In this document: positions 17,833 through 26,035 of the stretch, in pieces | Position numbering within the stretch: the stretch's first letter is position 1 | How the letters are laid out: the number at the start of each line of letters is the position of its first letter | Source of the DNA: JADJXV01 sp046328995 | GTDB lineage: Bacteria; Bacteroidota; Ignavibacteria; Kapaibacteriales; UBA961 | Direction of reading: 5' to 3' | NCBI GenBank assembly: GCA_046328995.1 | Contig: JAXLVN010000002.1 | Location: forward strand, 1,156,305-1,220,304 | Length of the DNA: 64,000 nt | The notes under the pieces: generated by a model | What the model saw: only the letters and a program-made list of their open reading frames with translations | What the model was told of the DNA's origin: nothing | Databases searched by the model: none | Made by a program: the position numbers and the translations under genes

Positions 17833-18045
17833 TCAAACAGCGATTTCCAGTTCAAATGATTTAGTTTTTGCTTTTGGAATTCGTTTTGAATCTAATCTAA
17901 TTCCTTCGATATGAAATTCAATTGCCTCGGTAATTAATGTTCTCACTTCATCTTCAGTATCTGCTACTGCAACACATCCCGGTAAGTCAGGAACATAGGC
18001 ACCGTACGAGTGCTTGCCTTTTTCAATAATTATACTATACTTCAT
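17833..18045 (-). CDS. HicB-like antitoxin domain protein without visible HicA
   Basis: 70 residues with the compact HicB N-terminal fold: MKYSIIIEKGKHSYGAYVPD, LPGCVAVADTEDEV, and ITEAIEFHIEGIRL. In HicAB systems this domain binds and neutralises the HicA mRNA interferase. No HicA-like ORF (about 60-80 residues with a GSH motif) fits in the 24 bp upstream or the 140 bp downstream, and the protein lacks the usual C-terminal DNA-binding helix. It therefore looks like a solo HicB. Placement 24 bp after ispG suggests co-transcription with it. Confidence 0.82.
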   Translation of the reverse strand: MKYSIIIEKGKHSYGAYVPDLPGCVAVADTEDEVRTLITEAIEFHIEGIRLDSKRIPKAKTKSFELEIAV

Positions 18046-18069
18046 AACGTTACTTCAATTTTTCATCCA

Positions 18070-19212
18070 TCAATGATGCGCCGTTTCCTCTTCCGACGGC
18101 TGAAATGCCATTACTTCATCAACGACGGCTTGTACGATTTCCGACTCTTTTATACGGCGAACGACTACACCTTTACGATATAAAATTCCGACACCTTTGC
18201 CGGCAGCGATACCTATATCCGCTTCGCTTGCTTCGCCCGGACCATTGACCACACAACCGAGCAGAGCTATCTTCACGGGCTTTTTCACCCCCTTAAGTGA
18301 TTCTTCTAACTCGTTAGTAATTTTAAATAAATCCACTTCTAATCTTCCGCAGGTTGGGCAGGCGATAATCTCTACGCTCCGTTGCGCAAGCCCGAGTGAA
18401 CGGAGGATTTCCTTGCCTACTTCGACTTCTTTTTCGGGTTCGTCGGTGAGGGAAACGCGGATAGTGTCGCCAATTCCTTCGGCAAGGAGAGTGCCGATAC
18501 CGATCGAGGATTTGATGGTACCGACGCGAGTCGTGCCGGCCTCGGTTACCCCTAAATGAAGCGGAAAGTCTGTTTTCTCGGCAAGCATGCGATATGCTTC
18601 AATCATCAGGCGTACGTCGGTGGATTTAACGGAGATAATCACATCGTCGAAGCCAAAATCAGCGCAAATCTCTGCATGGCGCATCGCACTTTCGAATAAT
18701 GCTTCGGCGGTTGGGTAGCCGTGTTTTTCGAGAATATCTTCTTCAAGCGAACCCGAATTCACGCCAATTCTGATGGGAATCTGACGTTCTTTTGCAGCCG
18801 TGAGGACTTGCTTGATACGGTCGCGTGAACCTATATTTCCGGGATTAATTCTCACTTTCGCCACACCTGCTTCGATAGCACGGAGCGCAAAAACGTGGTT
18901 GAAGTGAATGTCGGAAACAATTGGAATTCTAGTCTGTTTCACAATTTCACCAATCGCTTCGGCTGCGTCCCAATCATTAATCGTGATGCGGACGATATCG
19001 ACTCCTGCCTCTTCGCAGCGATTGACTTGCGCGACCGTAGCAGCCACATCGCCGGTCTTGGTCTTGGTCATGGTTTGGACGCTAATCGGAGCATTACCGC
19101 CGACGGGAACATTCCCGACCATCACCTGACGCGAAAGGCGCCGGCGAAACGGCTTGACGATAAATGGCTGTTCAGCTTGATGTTGTAAAACAGGCAAAGA
19201 AAAATCTTGCAT
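18070..19212 (-). CDS. ispG: 4-hydroxy-3-methylbut-2-enyl-diphosphate synthase (GcpE)
   Basis: Penultimate step of the MEP isoprenoid pathway: reduces MEcPP to HMBPP using a 4Fe-4S cluster. The 380 residues begin with a TIM-barrel-like domain (PISVQTMTKTKTGDV, VDIVRITINDWDAAEAIGEI, IPIVSDIHFNHVFALRAIEA, KVRINPGNIG). The C-terminal cluster domain has the Cys ligands in IIACPTCGRLEVD and ALLGCVVNGPGEASEADIG. The length matches the short bacterial form without the plant-type insert. It is followed by the hicB-like gene and preceded by a long inverted repeat array. Presence implies MEP-pathway isoprenoids for carriers, which is relevant to the UbiA-like gene at 48.9 kb. Confidence 0.96.
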   Translation of the reverse strand: MQDFSLPVLQHQAEQPFIVKPFRRRLSRQVMVGNVPVGGNAPISVQTMTKTKTGDVAATVAQVNRCEEAGVDIVRITINDWDAAEAIGEIVKQTRIPIVSDIHFNHVFALRAIEAGVAKVRINPGNIGSRDRIKQVLTAAKERQIPIRIGVNSGSLEEDILEKHGYPTAEALFESAMRHAEICADFGFDDVIISVKSTDVRLMIEAYRMLAEKTDFPLHLGVTEAGTTRVGTIKSSIGIGTLLAEGIGDTIRVSLTDEPEKEVEVGKEILRSLGLAQRSVEIIACPTCGRLEVDLFKITNELEESLKGVKKPVKIALLGCVVNGPGEASEADIGIAAGKGVGILYRKGVVVRRIKESEIVQAVVDEVMAFQPSEEETAHH

Positions 19213-19250
19213 AAAACTATAGTTGTAGAAATGATAGGAAGTTGTTTAAT

Positions 19251-19735
19251 AGTCGTAAGTCTTTAAGTCAGTAAGTCTGTAAGTCTGTAAGTCTTTAAGT
19301 CAGTAAGTCAGTAAGTCTTTAAGTTGTAAGTCAGTAAGTCTTTAAGTTGTAAGTCAGTAAGTCTTTAAGTTGTAAGTCAGTAAGTCTTTAAGACTGTAAG
19401 CCTGTAAGCCCTAAGTCAGTAAGTATTAAAGTCGAAAGTCTGTAATTTGTAAGTCTGTTAAGTCTGTTAAGTCTGTAAGTAATTCTTACGTTGTCTAGAA
19501 GTAAGTTGGTGCTCGTTTAGTCGTAGTTCAGTAGGAAGTTAAGTTACTAAGGAGGTAAGTGTTTTTAAGTCGTAAGTCTCAAAATAAAACATAAGCTTAC
19601 GACTTATGAACTTACGACTTATGGACTTACGACTTATGAACTTACGACTTATGGACTTACGACTTATGAACTTACGACTGATGGACTTACGACTTCCCGA
19701 CTTACGACTTCCCGACTTACGACTTCCGGACTAAA
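19251..19735. repeat. Inverted microsatellite array (TAAGTC / GACTTA family)
   Basis: The left part (about 19251-19500) is built from imperfect 8-mers of the type GTAAGTCT or TTAAGTCA. The right part (19595-19732) is nine copies of a 15-mer, CTTACGACTTATGAA or a variant, with alternating TGAA/TGGA ends. The two parts are inverted relative to each other and could fold into a very long hairpin. The array reaches within about 6 bp of the rhomboid stop codon and ends about 40 bp before the ispG start region. Confidence 0.9.
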
Positions 19736-19740
19736 AAAAC

Positions 19741-20676
19741 TCAATCCATCTTCTTACTTATCTCATACAGGATTTTTTTCTCTTCGTCAGATAAACTGTT
19801 GAAGCCTGTCGAAGAAATTTTATCTAATATCGTATCAATCTGACGTTGAGAGATTTCCTGTCCTTCGACATACATACCCGAGCCGCGACCGACGGATGGC
19901 GATGCCATTGGGGTGCTAGGCCGCGGAACATCGACTCTCCTGAGCGGAGAGGCCGGTCGCCGGGGAATGGCTTGTTTGTTCGACGAGAAGAGATTCAACA
20001 CACGATCTACTCCATCAAATATCCGGAGTTGGTCCCCAAACTTGAGCAAGATAAAACCAAAGATTGCTCCACCAAGATGCGCAAAGTGTGCCACGCCGGA
20101 ATTGACATTCGTTAAACCTGAGAAGAGGTCAATTCCTGCATAAATAAGCACAAAAAATTTGGCAGGAATAGGGAAAAATATAGGGAACATAATAATTGGA
20201 CGGTCGGGGAAGGTGAGGCCAAAGGCTAAAAGAACCCCAAAAATGGCGCCTGAAGCGCCGACGGTAGTTGCAGGATTGACACCCGGCACAAATTGAACAC
20301 CAAGCTGCACGAGGCCGGCTCCAATACCGCATAGCAGATAGAAAGCGAGGAATCGTCGGGAACCCCAGAGGTTTTCCAAATCGGCTCCAAACATCCAAAG
20401 CGCGAAGAGATTAAAGAAGATATGCGAAAAACCGCCATGCATGAATTGATAGGTAATCAATTGCCATGGGTAGAATTCTCCGCTTTGAAGTGGTTGCAGC
20501 GCAAAGAAGTCAGAAAAGAATTGCGCTAGAGATTTACCGCCGAGCGAGTACATTTCCAGAAAAAATGCATCTACAATAAACACGGCGACATTGATAATCA
20601 ATAATGATTTCAATACCGGTGGGAAGAAAGAGAATCCTCGTCTCGGAGAAGAATAGTCGCGGTCGTACATGCCCAT
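19741..20676 (-). CDS. Rhomboid family intramembrane serine protease
   Basis: 311-residue inner-membrane protease with six or more helices. The catalytic dyad is visible: Ser142 in TVGASGAIFG and His200 in HFAHLGGAIFG. The upstream QFMHGGFSHIFFNLFALWMF helix-loop segment is the conserved L1/TM2 region that carries the oxyanion-stabilising His and Asn. The C-terminal 90 residues form a soluble Pro/Arg/Ser-rich tail ending in a predicted helix (QISQRQIDTILDKISSTG). The gene follows pgk by 27 bp and its stop abuts the microsatellite array. Natural substrate unknown. Confidence 0.94.
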   Translation of the reverse strand: MGMYDRDYSSPRRGFSFFPPVLKSLLIINVAVFIVDAFFLEMYSLGGKSLAQFFSDFFALQPLQSGEFYPWQLITYQFMHGGFSHIFFNLFALWMFGADLENLWGSRRFLAFYLLCGIGAGLVQLGVQFVPGVNPATTVGASGAIFGVLLAFGLTFPDRPIIMFPIFFPIPAKFFVLIYAGIDLFSGLTNVNSGVAHFAHLGGAIFGFILLKFGDQLRIFDGVDRVLNLFSSNKQAIPRRPASPLRRVDVPRPSTPMASPSVGRGSGMYVEGQEISQRQIDTILDKISSTGFNSLSDEEKKILYEISKKMD

Positions 20677-20703
20677 GAATTGCTCAAAAATTGAAAAATA
20701 GAA

Positions 20704-21894
20704 TTAGTTATCTAATGCCTGAACGCCGGGAAGCACTTTGCCTTCCAAGAATTCAAGCGATGCACCGCCACCGGTGGAAACATGGGTAACTTCTTTTTCT
20801 AAATGGAATTGCGTAATAGCTGCTGCCGAATCACCACCGCCGATAATTGTCGTAGCGCCGGTCTGTGTCGCTGCTACTAAAGCATCTGCCACAGCTCGCG
20901 TACCATGTGCGAAATTCGGCATTTCAAAGACACCCATCGGGCCATTCCATACTACTGTTTTAGCTGAGGTAATTTCTTGCATAAAAAGTGCTTGCGTCGA
21001 TGAGCCGATATCCATCCCCATCCACTCTTCACCAATAGCTTCGACTGCCACATTCTTGCGCAATGCATCATTAGAAAAAGAATCGGCGACGACAGTGTCA
21101 ATCGGTAGCAAGAGCTTGACTCCACGCGATGCGGCTTCGGCGATTAATTCACCGGCGAGCGCGATACGGTCGTGTTCGACGAGACTTTTGCCGACTTCGA
21201 GTCCCATTGCCTTGTAAAACGTGAACATCATTCCACCGCCAATGAGAATTGCATCGCATTTCGGTAGGAGCTGACGGATAACGTCAATTTTACCGGAAAC
21301 CTTTGAGCCGCCGAGAATTGCGACGAACGGACGCTCAGGGTGTGCGAGCGCTGTGCCTAAGTATTGGAGTTCTTTCTGCATCAAAAATCCCGCTGCTTTC
21401 TCGCGAATAAAATGCGTCACACCTTCCGTCGAAGCATGAGCGCGGTGAGCGGTGCCAAAGGCGTCATTGACATAGACATCGCCAAGAGAGGCGAGTTTTT
21501 GAGCAAACGCCGGGTCATTGGCTTCTTCTTCAGCATAAAAGCGGAGATTTTCGAGGAGAATCACGTCGCCTGCGGCTGCATCGCGAACAATATTTGCCGC
21601 TTCATCGCCGATACAATCCTTTGCAAAATAAACCGGTTGGCTTAATAAATCAGCTAAATGTTCTGCTACCGGAGCAAGGGAATATTTCGGATTGACTTTC
21701 CCTTTCGGGCGCCCGAGGTGGGACATCAAAATCGCGATACCGCCATGAGCTATAATGTACTTAATGGTAGGGAGCGACTCGACAATACGCGTGTCGTCGG
21801 TTATCGAAGAATTTTCGTCAAGGGGCACATTGAAGTCCACACGCACCAAAATACGGCGTCCTTGAAGAGTAATATGAGAAAGCGATTGTACCAT
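20704..21894 (-). CDS. pgk: Phosphoglycerate kinase
   Basis: Glycolytic enzyme that transfers phosphate between 1,3-bisphosphoglycerate and ADP. The 396 residues have the N-terminal substrate block GRRILVRVDFNVPLDE, the basic-patch regions MSHLGRPKGK and FGTAHRAHAST, and the hinge and nucleotide regions AILGGSKVSGKIDVI, VVWNGPMGVFEMPNFAHGT and STGGGASLEFLEGKVLPGV. All are intact and the length is standard. It lies between glmS (43 bp upstream) and the rhomboid gene (27 bp downstream), probably one transcript. No GAPDH gene is next to it, unlike in many bacteria. Confidence 0.97.
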   Translation of the reverse strand: MVQSLSHITLQGRRILVRVDFNVPLDENSSITDDTRIVESLPTIKYIIAHGGIAILMSHLGRPKGKVNPKYSLAPVAEHLADLLSQPVYFAKDCIGDEAANIVRDAAAGDVILLENLRFYAEEEANDPAFAQKLASLGDVYVNDAFGTAHRAHASTEGVTHFIREKAAGFLMQKELQYLGTALAHPERPFVAILGGSKVSGKIDVIRQLLPKCDAILIGGGMMFTFYKAMGLEVGKSLVEHDRIALAGELIAEAASRGVKLLLPIDTVVADSFSNDALRKNVAVEAIGEEWMGMDIGSSTQALFMQEITSAKTVVWNGPMGVFEMPNFAHGTRAVADALVAATQTGATTIIGGGDSAAAITQFHLEKEVTHVSTGGGASLEFLEGKVLPGVQALDN

Positions 21895-21937
21895 ACGAGT
21901 AAAGATTAACTGTTGAACTTATCGAGTGCCGACGAGA

Positions 21938-23770
21938 TTATTCGACTGTCACACTCTTGGCTAAATTACGTGGCATATCCACATTACACCCACGCTCGAC
22001 TGCCGTGTAATAGGCGAGGAGCTGAAGAGGAATGACCGAGAGCACAGGCATCAGCATCGGCAATGTATTCGGAATATAAATCACATGGTTAGCGACTTTT
22101 CCGATATGCGAGTCACCCTCGGAGGCGATGGCAATGACCTTACCTTTGCGGGCGCGGACCTCTTCGATACCGGAGAGCACTTTGTCGTAAATTTCATCTT
22201 TAGTCGCGATGAACACGACCGGCATATTCTCGTCGATAAGAGCGATTGGACCATGTTTCATCTCGGCTGCCGGATAACCTTCAGCATGAATATAACTGAT
22301 TTCTTTTAATTTCAGGGCACCTTCGAGGGCAACCGGGAAATTATATCCGCGTCCGAGATAGAGAAAGTTCTGTGCATTCGAGTATTCTTTGGCGATTTCC
22401 CGTACTTGCTCGGCATGCTCGAGGATGTATTGAATTTTTTCGGGGATGGCAGTCAGTGCTTCGGCAATGCGCTTACCTTCGACGCTCGACACATTGCGCG
22501 TTCTGCCTAAGTATAATGCAAGTAAAGATAATACAGCTAATTGCGATGTAAATGCCTTGGTCGAAGCCACACCGATTTCGGGTCCGGCATGCGAGTAAAT
22601 TCCGGCATCGGTTTCTCTCGCGATCGAACTCCCGACAACATTGACGATGCCGAGGACGGTTGCGCCCTTGAGCTTGGCTTCGCGGAGTGCGGCAAGCGTA
22701 TCGGCTGTTTCGCCGGACTGAGAAATGGCAATAATCACATCATCAGGATAAATAATCGGCGAGCGGTAGCGAAATTCTGAGGCATATTCGACTTCAACGG
22801 GGATTTGTGCGAGGCGTTCGATCATGTATTCGCCAACGAGCGCCGAATGCCACGATGTGCCGCAAGCGAGGAAGATAATCCGGCGTGCATTACGAAGCTT
22901 ATCGGCTACATTACGCAGGCCGCCGAGCTTCACATTGCCTTCTTCGATGAGGAGGCGTCCGCGCATTGCGTCACGGAAGGTCGAGGGCTGCTCGTAGATT
23001 TCCTTGAGCATGAAATGTTCGTAATTACCCTTTTGGATACTTTGCAAGTCGAATTCAATTTCATGAATTTCACCGGTCGTCGTTTCATTGGCGATAGTTT
23101 TGGTCGTGTAGCTGTCACGGTGAATCACCGCCATCTCATTGTCTGATAAGTAAATTACCTGTCTTGTGTGCTCGATAATTGCCGATGCATCCGAGGCGAT
23201 GATATATTCATTGTCACCGATACCGAGTACAATCGGGCTCCCGCGTCGTGCGGCGATGAGAGTGTCCGGCTCATGAGTAGAAATGACAACAATTCCGAAA
23301 GTGCCGTCAATTTCGTTAAGCGCAAGCCGTACGCTGAGCTCGAGATCTTTTGTGCGTTTATAGATATCACCGATGAATACGGCGAGTACTTCGGAGTCGG
23401 TGTCAGATTTGAAACTATAGCCGTCGGAGAGGAGTTTTTTCTTGATGGCGAGGTAATTTTCGATAATTCCGTTGTGGATGAGGGCGATAGAACCTGACGC
23501 GTCGGTATGAGGGTGGGCATTGATATCATTTGGTTCGCCGTGGGTAGCCCAGCGCGTGTGTCCGATACCGATGGTCGAGTGCAGCTTCGCATGACTGATT
23601 ATTTTTTCGAGGTCTGCGACCTTACCGGCACGTTTTGAAATTTCGAGGGAGCCATACTCTATTGTGGCGATTCCGGCTGAATCATACCCGCGGTATTCAA
23701 GACCTTTTAAGCCGTTTAGTATTATGGGCGATGCGGGTTTTTTACCCAAATATCCGACGATTCCACACAT
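21938..23770 (-). CDS. glmS: Glutamine--fructose-6-phosphate aminotransferase
   Basis: Makes glucosamine-6-phosphate from fructose-6-phosphate and glutamine, the entry to UDP-GlcNAc, peptidoglycan and lipid A. The N-terminal Ntn-hydrolase domain starts MCGIVGYLGKKPA with catalytic Cys2 and contains GIGHTRWATHGEPNDINAHP. Two SIS isomerase domains follow (ACGTSWHSALVGEYMIE, ISQSGETADTLAALREAK, FLYLGRGYNFPVALEGALKL, EMKHGPIALIDE), and the C-terminus ends PRNLAKSVTVE as expected. The 610 residues are normal. No glmS ribozyme is visible upstream. It leads the glmS-pgk-rhomboid run and is divergent from the desaturase gene. Confidence 0.97.
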   Translation of the reverse strand: MCGIVGYLGKKPASPIILNGLKGLEYRGYDSAGIATIEYGSLEISKRAGKVADLEKIISHAKLHSTIGIGHTRWATHGEPNDINAHPHTDASGSIALIHNGIIENYLAIKKKLLSDGYSFKSDTDSEVLAVFIGDIYKRTKDLELSVRLALNEIDGTFGIVVISTHEPDTLIAARRGSPIVLGIGDNEYIIASDASAIIEHTRQVIYLSDNEMAVIHRDSYTTKTIANETTTGEIHEIEFDLQSIQKGNYEHFMLKEIYEQPSTFRDAMRGRLLIEEGNVKLGGLRNVADKLRNARRIIFLACGTSWHSALVGEYMIERLAQIPVEVEYASEFRYRSPIIYPDDVIIAISQSGETADTLAALREAKLKGATVLGIVNVVGSSIARETDAGIYSHAGPEIGVASTKAFTSQLAVLSLLALYLGRTRNVSSVEGKRIAEALTAIPEKIQYILEHAEQVREIAKEYSNAQNFLYLGRGYNFPVALEGALKLKEISYIHAEGYPAAEMKHGPIALIDENMPVVFIATKDEIYDKVLSGIEEVRARKGKVIAIASEGDSHIGKVANHVIYIPNTLPMLMPVLSVIPLQLLAYYTAVERGCNVDMPRNLAKSVTVE

Positions 23771-23836
23771 AAATTTTCCTTAATTAATTTGAAAGTCGCG
23801 GCTGTGACGATGCAGTGTGCTTTTTCTTGGAATGGG

Positions 23837-23860
23837 AATTCGTATATTTGTATTCGAATT
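23837..23860. promoter_or_regulatory. Operator-like 24-bp palindrome overlapping a possible -7 element
   Basis: Arms AATTCGTATA and TATTCGAATT (9 of 10 pairs match) surround TTTG. The sequence TATATTTG at 23843-23850 fits TAnnTTTG for a promoter towards the desaturase gene, whose ATG is 88 bp away. A repressor bound here would block that promoter. It lies between the divergent glmS and desaturase genes. Confidence 0.5.
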
Positions 23861-23938
23861 TACTGTTTGATGCAACTACGCGCAGTTCCTTGCTGCCCAA
23901 TCTGATAGTTGCATTCACCTATACATGGGGAATAGATT

Positions 23939-24799
23939 ATGTTTGCTCGTAGGATATTTACGTGGAGTCACGTACCTGTTTACTTTCTTTTGTTGATTGT
24001 ATTGCCGACGGCGGGGACATTGCTCGCTGGATATTTAGCGATATTTGAGGGGATCATTTCATGGAGAGATATTACCATCTTTGCGGTAATGTATGTTCTT
24101 ACGGAATTTGGTGTTACAATCGGTTATCATAGAATGCTCGTGCATCAGAGTTTTCAGACGAATCCTGTCTTAAAGTTTATTTTTCTGATGCTTGGCTCGA
24201 TGACGATGCAGGGGCCGGCCATGAATTGGGCAAGTGTGCATTTAAAGCACCATGCGTTTACCGATGATCATGAAGATCCGCACAGCCCGACTGTCGGTGG
24301 ATGGCTTCACTCTCATTTTGGATGGATTTTTTCGACGACTCCGGAGGAGGTTCAGCAGGCAAAGCAGACATTCGGTAAAAAATTCCTTCAGGATAAAATG
24401 GTCGTATTTATGCATAATACGTTTTTCCTCTGGACAGTTTTGGGATTCGTCATTGCGTATATTGCCGGTGGCTGGACGGGCTTGCTGTGGGGCGGTTTTG
24501 TGCGCCTGTTCTTTACACTCCATGCTACGTGGAGCGTCAATTCCATTTGCCATATCTTTGGCAGCCGTTTGTTTAACACGACGGATGAAAGCCGTAACAA
24601 CTTCCTGATCGGTATTCTCGCGATGGGTGAGGGGTGGCATAATAATCATCATGCATTTCCACGCTCAGCGTTCCATGGTATGCGCTGGTGGCAAATTGAT
24701 TTTTCGGGATATGTGATTCGTTTTTTAGAAGTAATCGGATTGGTAAAGAATGTCTATCGTGTGCCTGCGCACGTCTTGGCTGAAAAAGCAGTGAAGTAA
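23939..24799 (+). CDS. Delta-9-type acyl-CoA/acyl-lipid fatty acid desaturase
   Basis: 286-residue membrane di-iron enzyme that introduces a double bond into saturated acyl chains. Three histidine boxes are complete: HRMLVH (about residue 65), HLKHH (about 101) and HNNHH (about 239). They are placed between paired hydrophobic helices in the stearoyl-CoA desaturase arrangement. EGWHNNHHAFPRSAFHGMRW is the usual third-box context. A monocistronic unit: a palindrome with a promoter-like core lies upstream and a strong terminator downstream. A second, differently organised desaturase is encoded at 44332-45255. Confidence 0.92.
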   Translation: MFARRIFTWSHVPVYFLLLIVLPTAGTLLAGYLAIFEGIISWRDITIFAVMYVLTEFGVTIGYHRMLVHQSFQTNPVLKFIFLMLGSMTMQGPAMNWASVHLKHHAFTDDHEDPHSPTVGGWLHSHFGWIFSTTPEEVQQAKQTFGKKFLQDKMVVFMHNTFFLWTVLGFVIAYIAGGWTGLLWGGFVRLFFTLHATWSVNSICHIFGSRLFNTTDESRNNFLIGILAMGEGWHNNHHAFPRSAFHGMRWWQIDFSGYVIRFLEVIGLVKNVYRVPAHVLAEKAVK

Positions 24800-24820
24800 T
24801 ACAATTCCTACTTAAGACAC

Positions 24821-24864
24821 ATAAGGCCTGATAAGCTCACTGCTTATCAGGCCTTATTTATTTG
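24821..24864 (+). terminator. Terminator after the desaturase
   Basis: Perfect 16-bp stem ATAAGGCCTGATAAGC / GCTTATCAGGCCTTAT with a 5-nt loop, followed by TTATTT. It also separates the convergent phoH gene. Confidence 0.85.
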
Positions 24865-24936
24865 GTACAGAAGAGAGTCGGTGCTGTCCGAAGGTCGTAG
24901 AACACTGCGGAAGGGCGTTATTTGTAAAGCTGCTTT

Positions 24937-25902
24937 TTACACAGAATCTTTTTCATAGGCATCAATAATATCGGCAACGAGTCGGTGGCGAACGACATCG
25001 GCTTTATCAAAGTAGATAAAGTCGATACCTTCGATGCCGTGGAGGATACGCTGCACATCGACGAGACCTGAGTCGTGTTTATTCGGCAGGTCAATTTGGG
25101 TAATATCGCCGGTAATGATAGCTTTCGACCCTCGTCCGAGGCGAGTGAGGAACATTTTCATCTGTGTAATAGTTGCATTCTGAGCTTCATCGAGGATAAT
25201 AAATGAATTGTTGAGCGTGCGACCGCGCATATACGCAAGCGGAACAATTTCAATGATTTCCTTTTCGCTCATGCTTTTGAGCTTCTCGGGTGTGAGCATA
25301 TCTCCGAGTGCATCGAGCAGTGGACGGAGATAGGGCACGACTTTTTCGTTGAGATCGCCGGGGAGGAAGCCGAGTGATTCCCCTGCCTCGACGGCAGGTC
25401 GGGAGAGGAGGATTCTGCTGACCTCATTATTTCTCAGGGCTGCCAGTGCCATAGCGACTGCGAGAAATGTCTTACCGGTGCCTGCGGGGCCGATTGCGAA
25501 GACTACGTCATTTTTTGCGACTTTATCGACATAATCCTGCTGATGAGGATTTTTGATGCGAATACCGTCTTTTTTGCCTTGGAGTACGATACCACCGACT
25601 GATGAGGCAGCCCCGCCCGTACGGTTAGCTGAGGGCAGGGCATCACGGACTAGACCGAGGACTTCCATCACATCTTCCGAGCGAAGAGAGCCGTTTTTCT
25701 GCAATGTATAGCGTAATTCATCAAAGACTTTTTCAATGACCTTTACTTCTGTGGGTTCACCGCGGACTGTCAATACATCGCCTCGAACATTAATACTGGA
25801 GTGAAATTTATTTTCGATCAGTTTGAGGTGCGTGTCATTATAGCCAAAGAGAGCGAGGGTGTCGATATCGGAGAGTTTGATTTTCTTTTCGAGTATATCC
25901 AT
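24937..25902 (-). CDS. PhoH family ATPase
   Basis: Cytoplasmic ATPase of the PhoH/PhoL family, probably linked to RNA metabolism. From ATG 25902 the protein has 321 residues starting MDILEKKIKLSDIDTLALFG; the frame extends to 25959 but that leader is unlike the family. An N-terminal KH-like region precedes Walker A GPAGTGKT at about 138-145. RPAVEAGESLGFLPGDLNEK, NNSFIILDEAQNATITQMKM (Walker B) and TRLGRGSKAIITGDITQIDL complete the signature. In many bacteria phoH precedes ybeY; here no ybeY is adjacent. It stands between the desaturase terminator and the LysM lipoprotein terminator. Confidence 0.94.
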   Translation of the reverse strand: MDILEKKIKLSDIDTLALFGYNDTHLKLIENKFHSSINVRGDVLTVRGEPTEVKVIEKVFDELRYTLQKNGSLRSEDVMEVLGLVRDALPSANRTGGAASSVGGIVLQGKKDGIRIKNPHQQDYVDKVAKNDVVFAIGPAGTGKTFLAVAMALAALRNNEVSRILLSRPAVEAGESLGFLPGDLNEKVVPYLRPLLDALGDMLTPEKLKSMSEKEIIEIVPLAYMRGRTLNNSFIILDEAQNATITQMKMFLTRLGRGSKAIITGDITQIDLPNKHDSGLVDVQRILHGIEGIDFIYFDKADVVRHRLVADIIDAYEKDSV

Positions 25903-25950
25903 AGCGTATAAATAGTTGAGTAGGGAATCGAATGTGTATGTTGTTGTAGA

Positions 25951-25997
25951 AAAGTACAAGCCCCGCTTGGCTATTAAAGAGCGCAGAGCGGGGCTTG
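25951..25997 (-). terminator. Terminator of the LysM lipoprotein gene
   Basis: Stem CAAGCCCCGCT / AGCGGGGCTTG (11 bp, 18-nt loop). On the minus strand it is followed by TACTTTTC. It lies about 40 bp past the stop at 26036. Confidence 0.7.
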
Positions 25998-26035
25998 AAG
26001 GATTACACCAAAAGACGGGTAATGATCATAGACGA

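Noticed and set aside
23771..23938. glmS ribozyme or riboswitch upstream of glmS
   Set aside because: No conserved ribozyme core is visible, the space is short, and that element is typical of Firmicutes.
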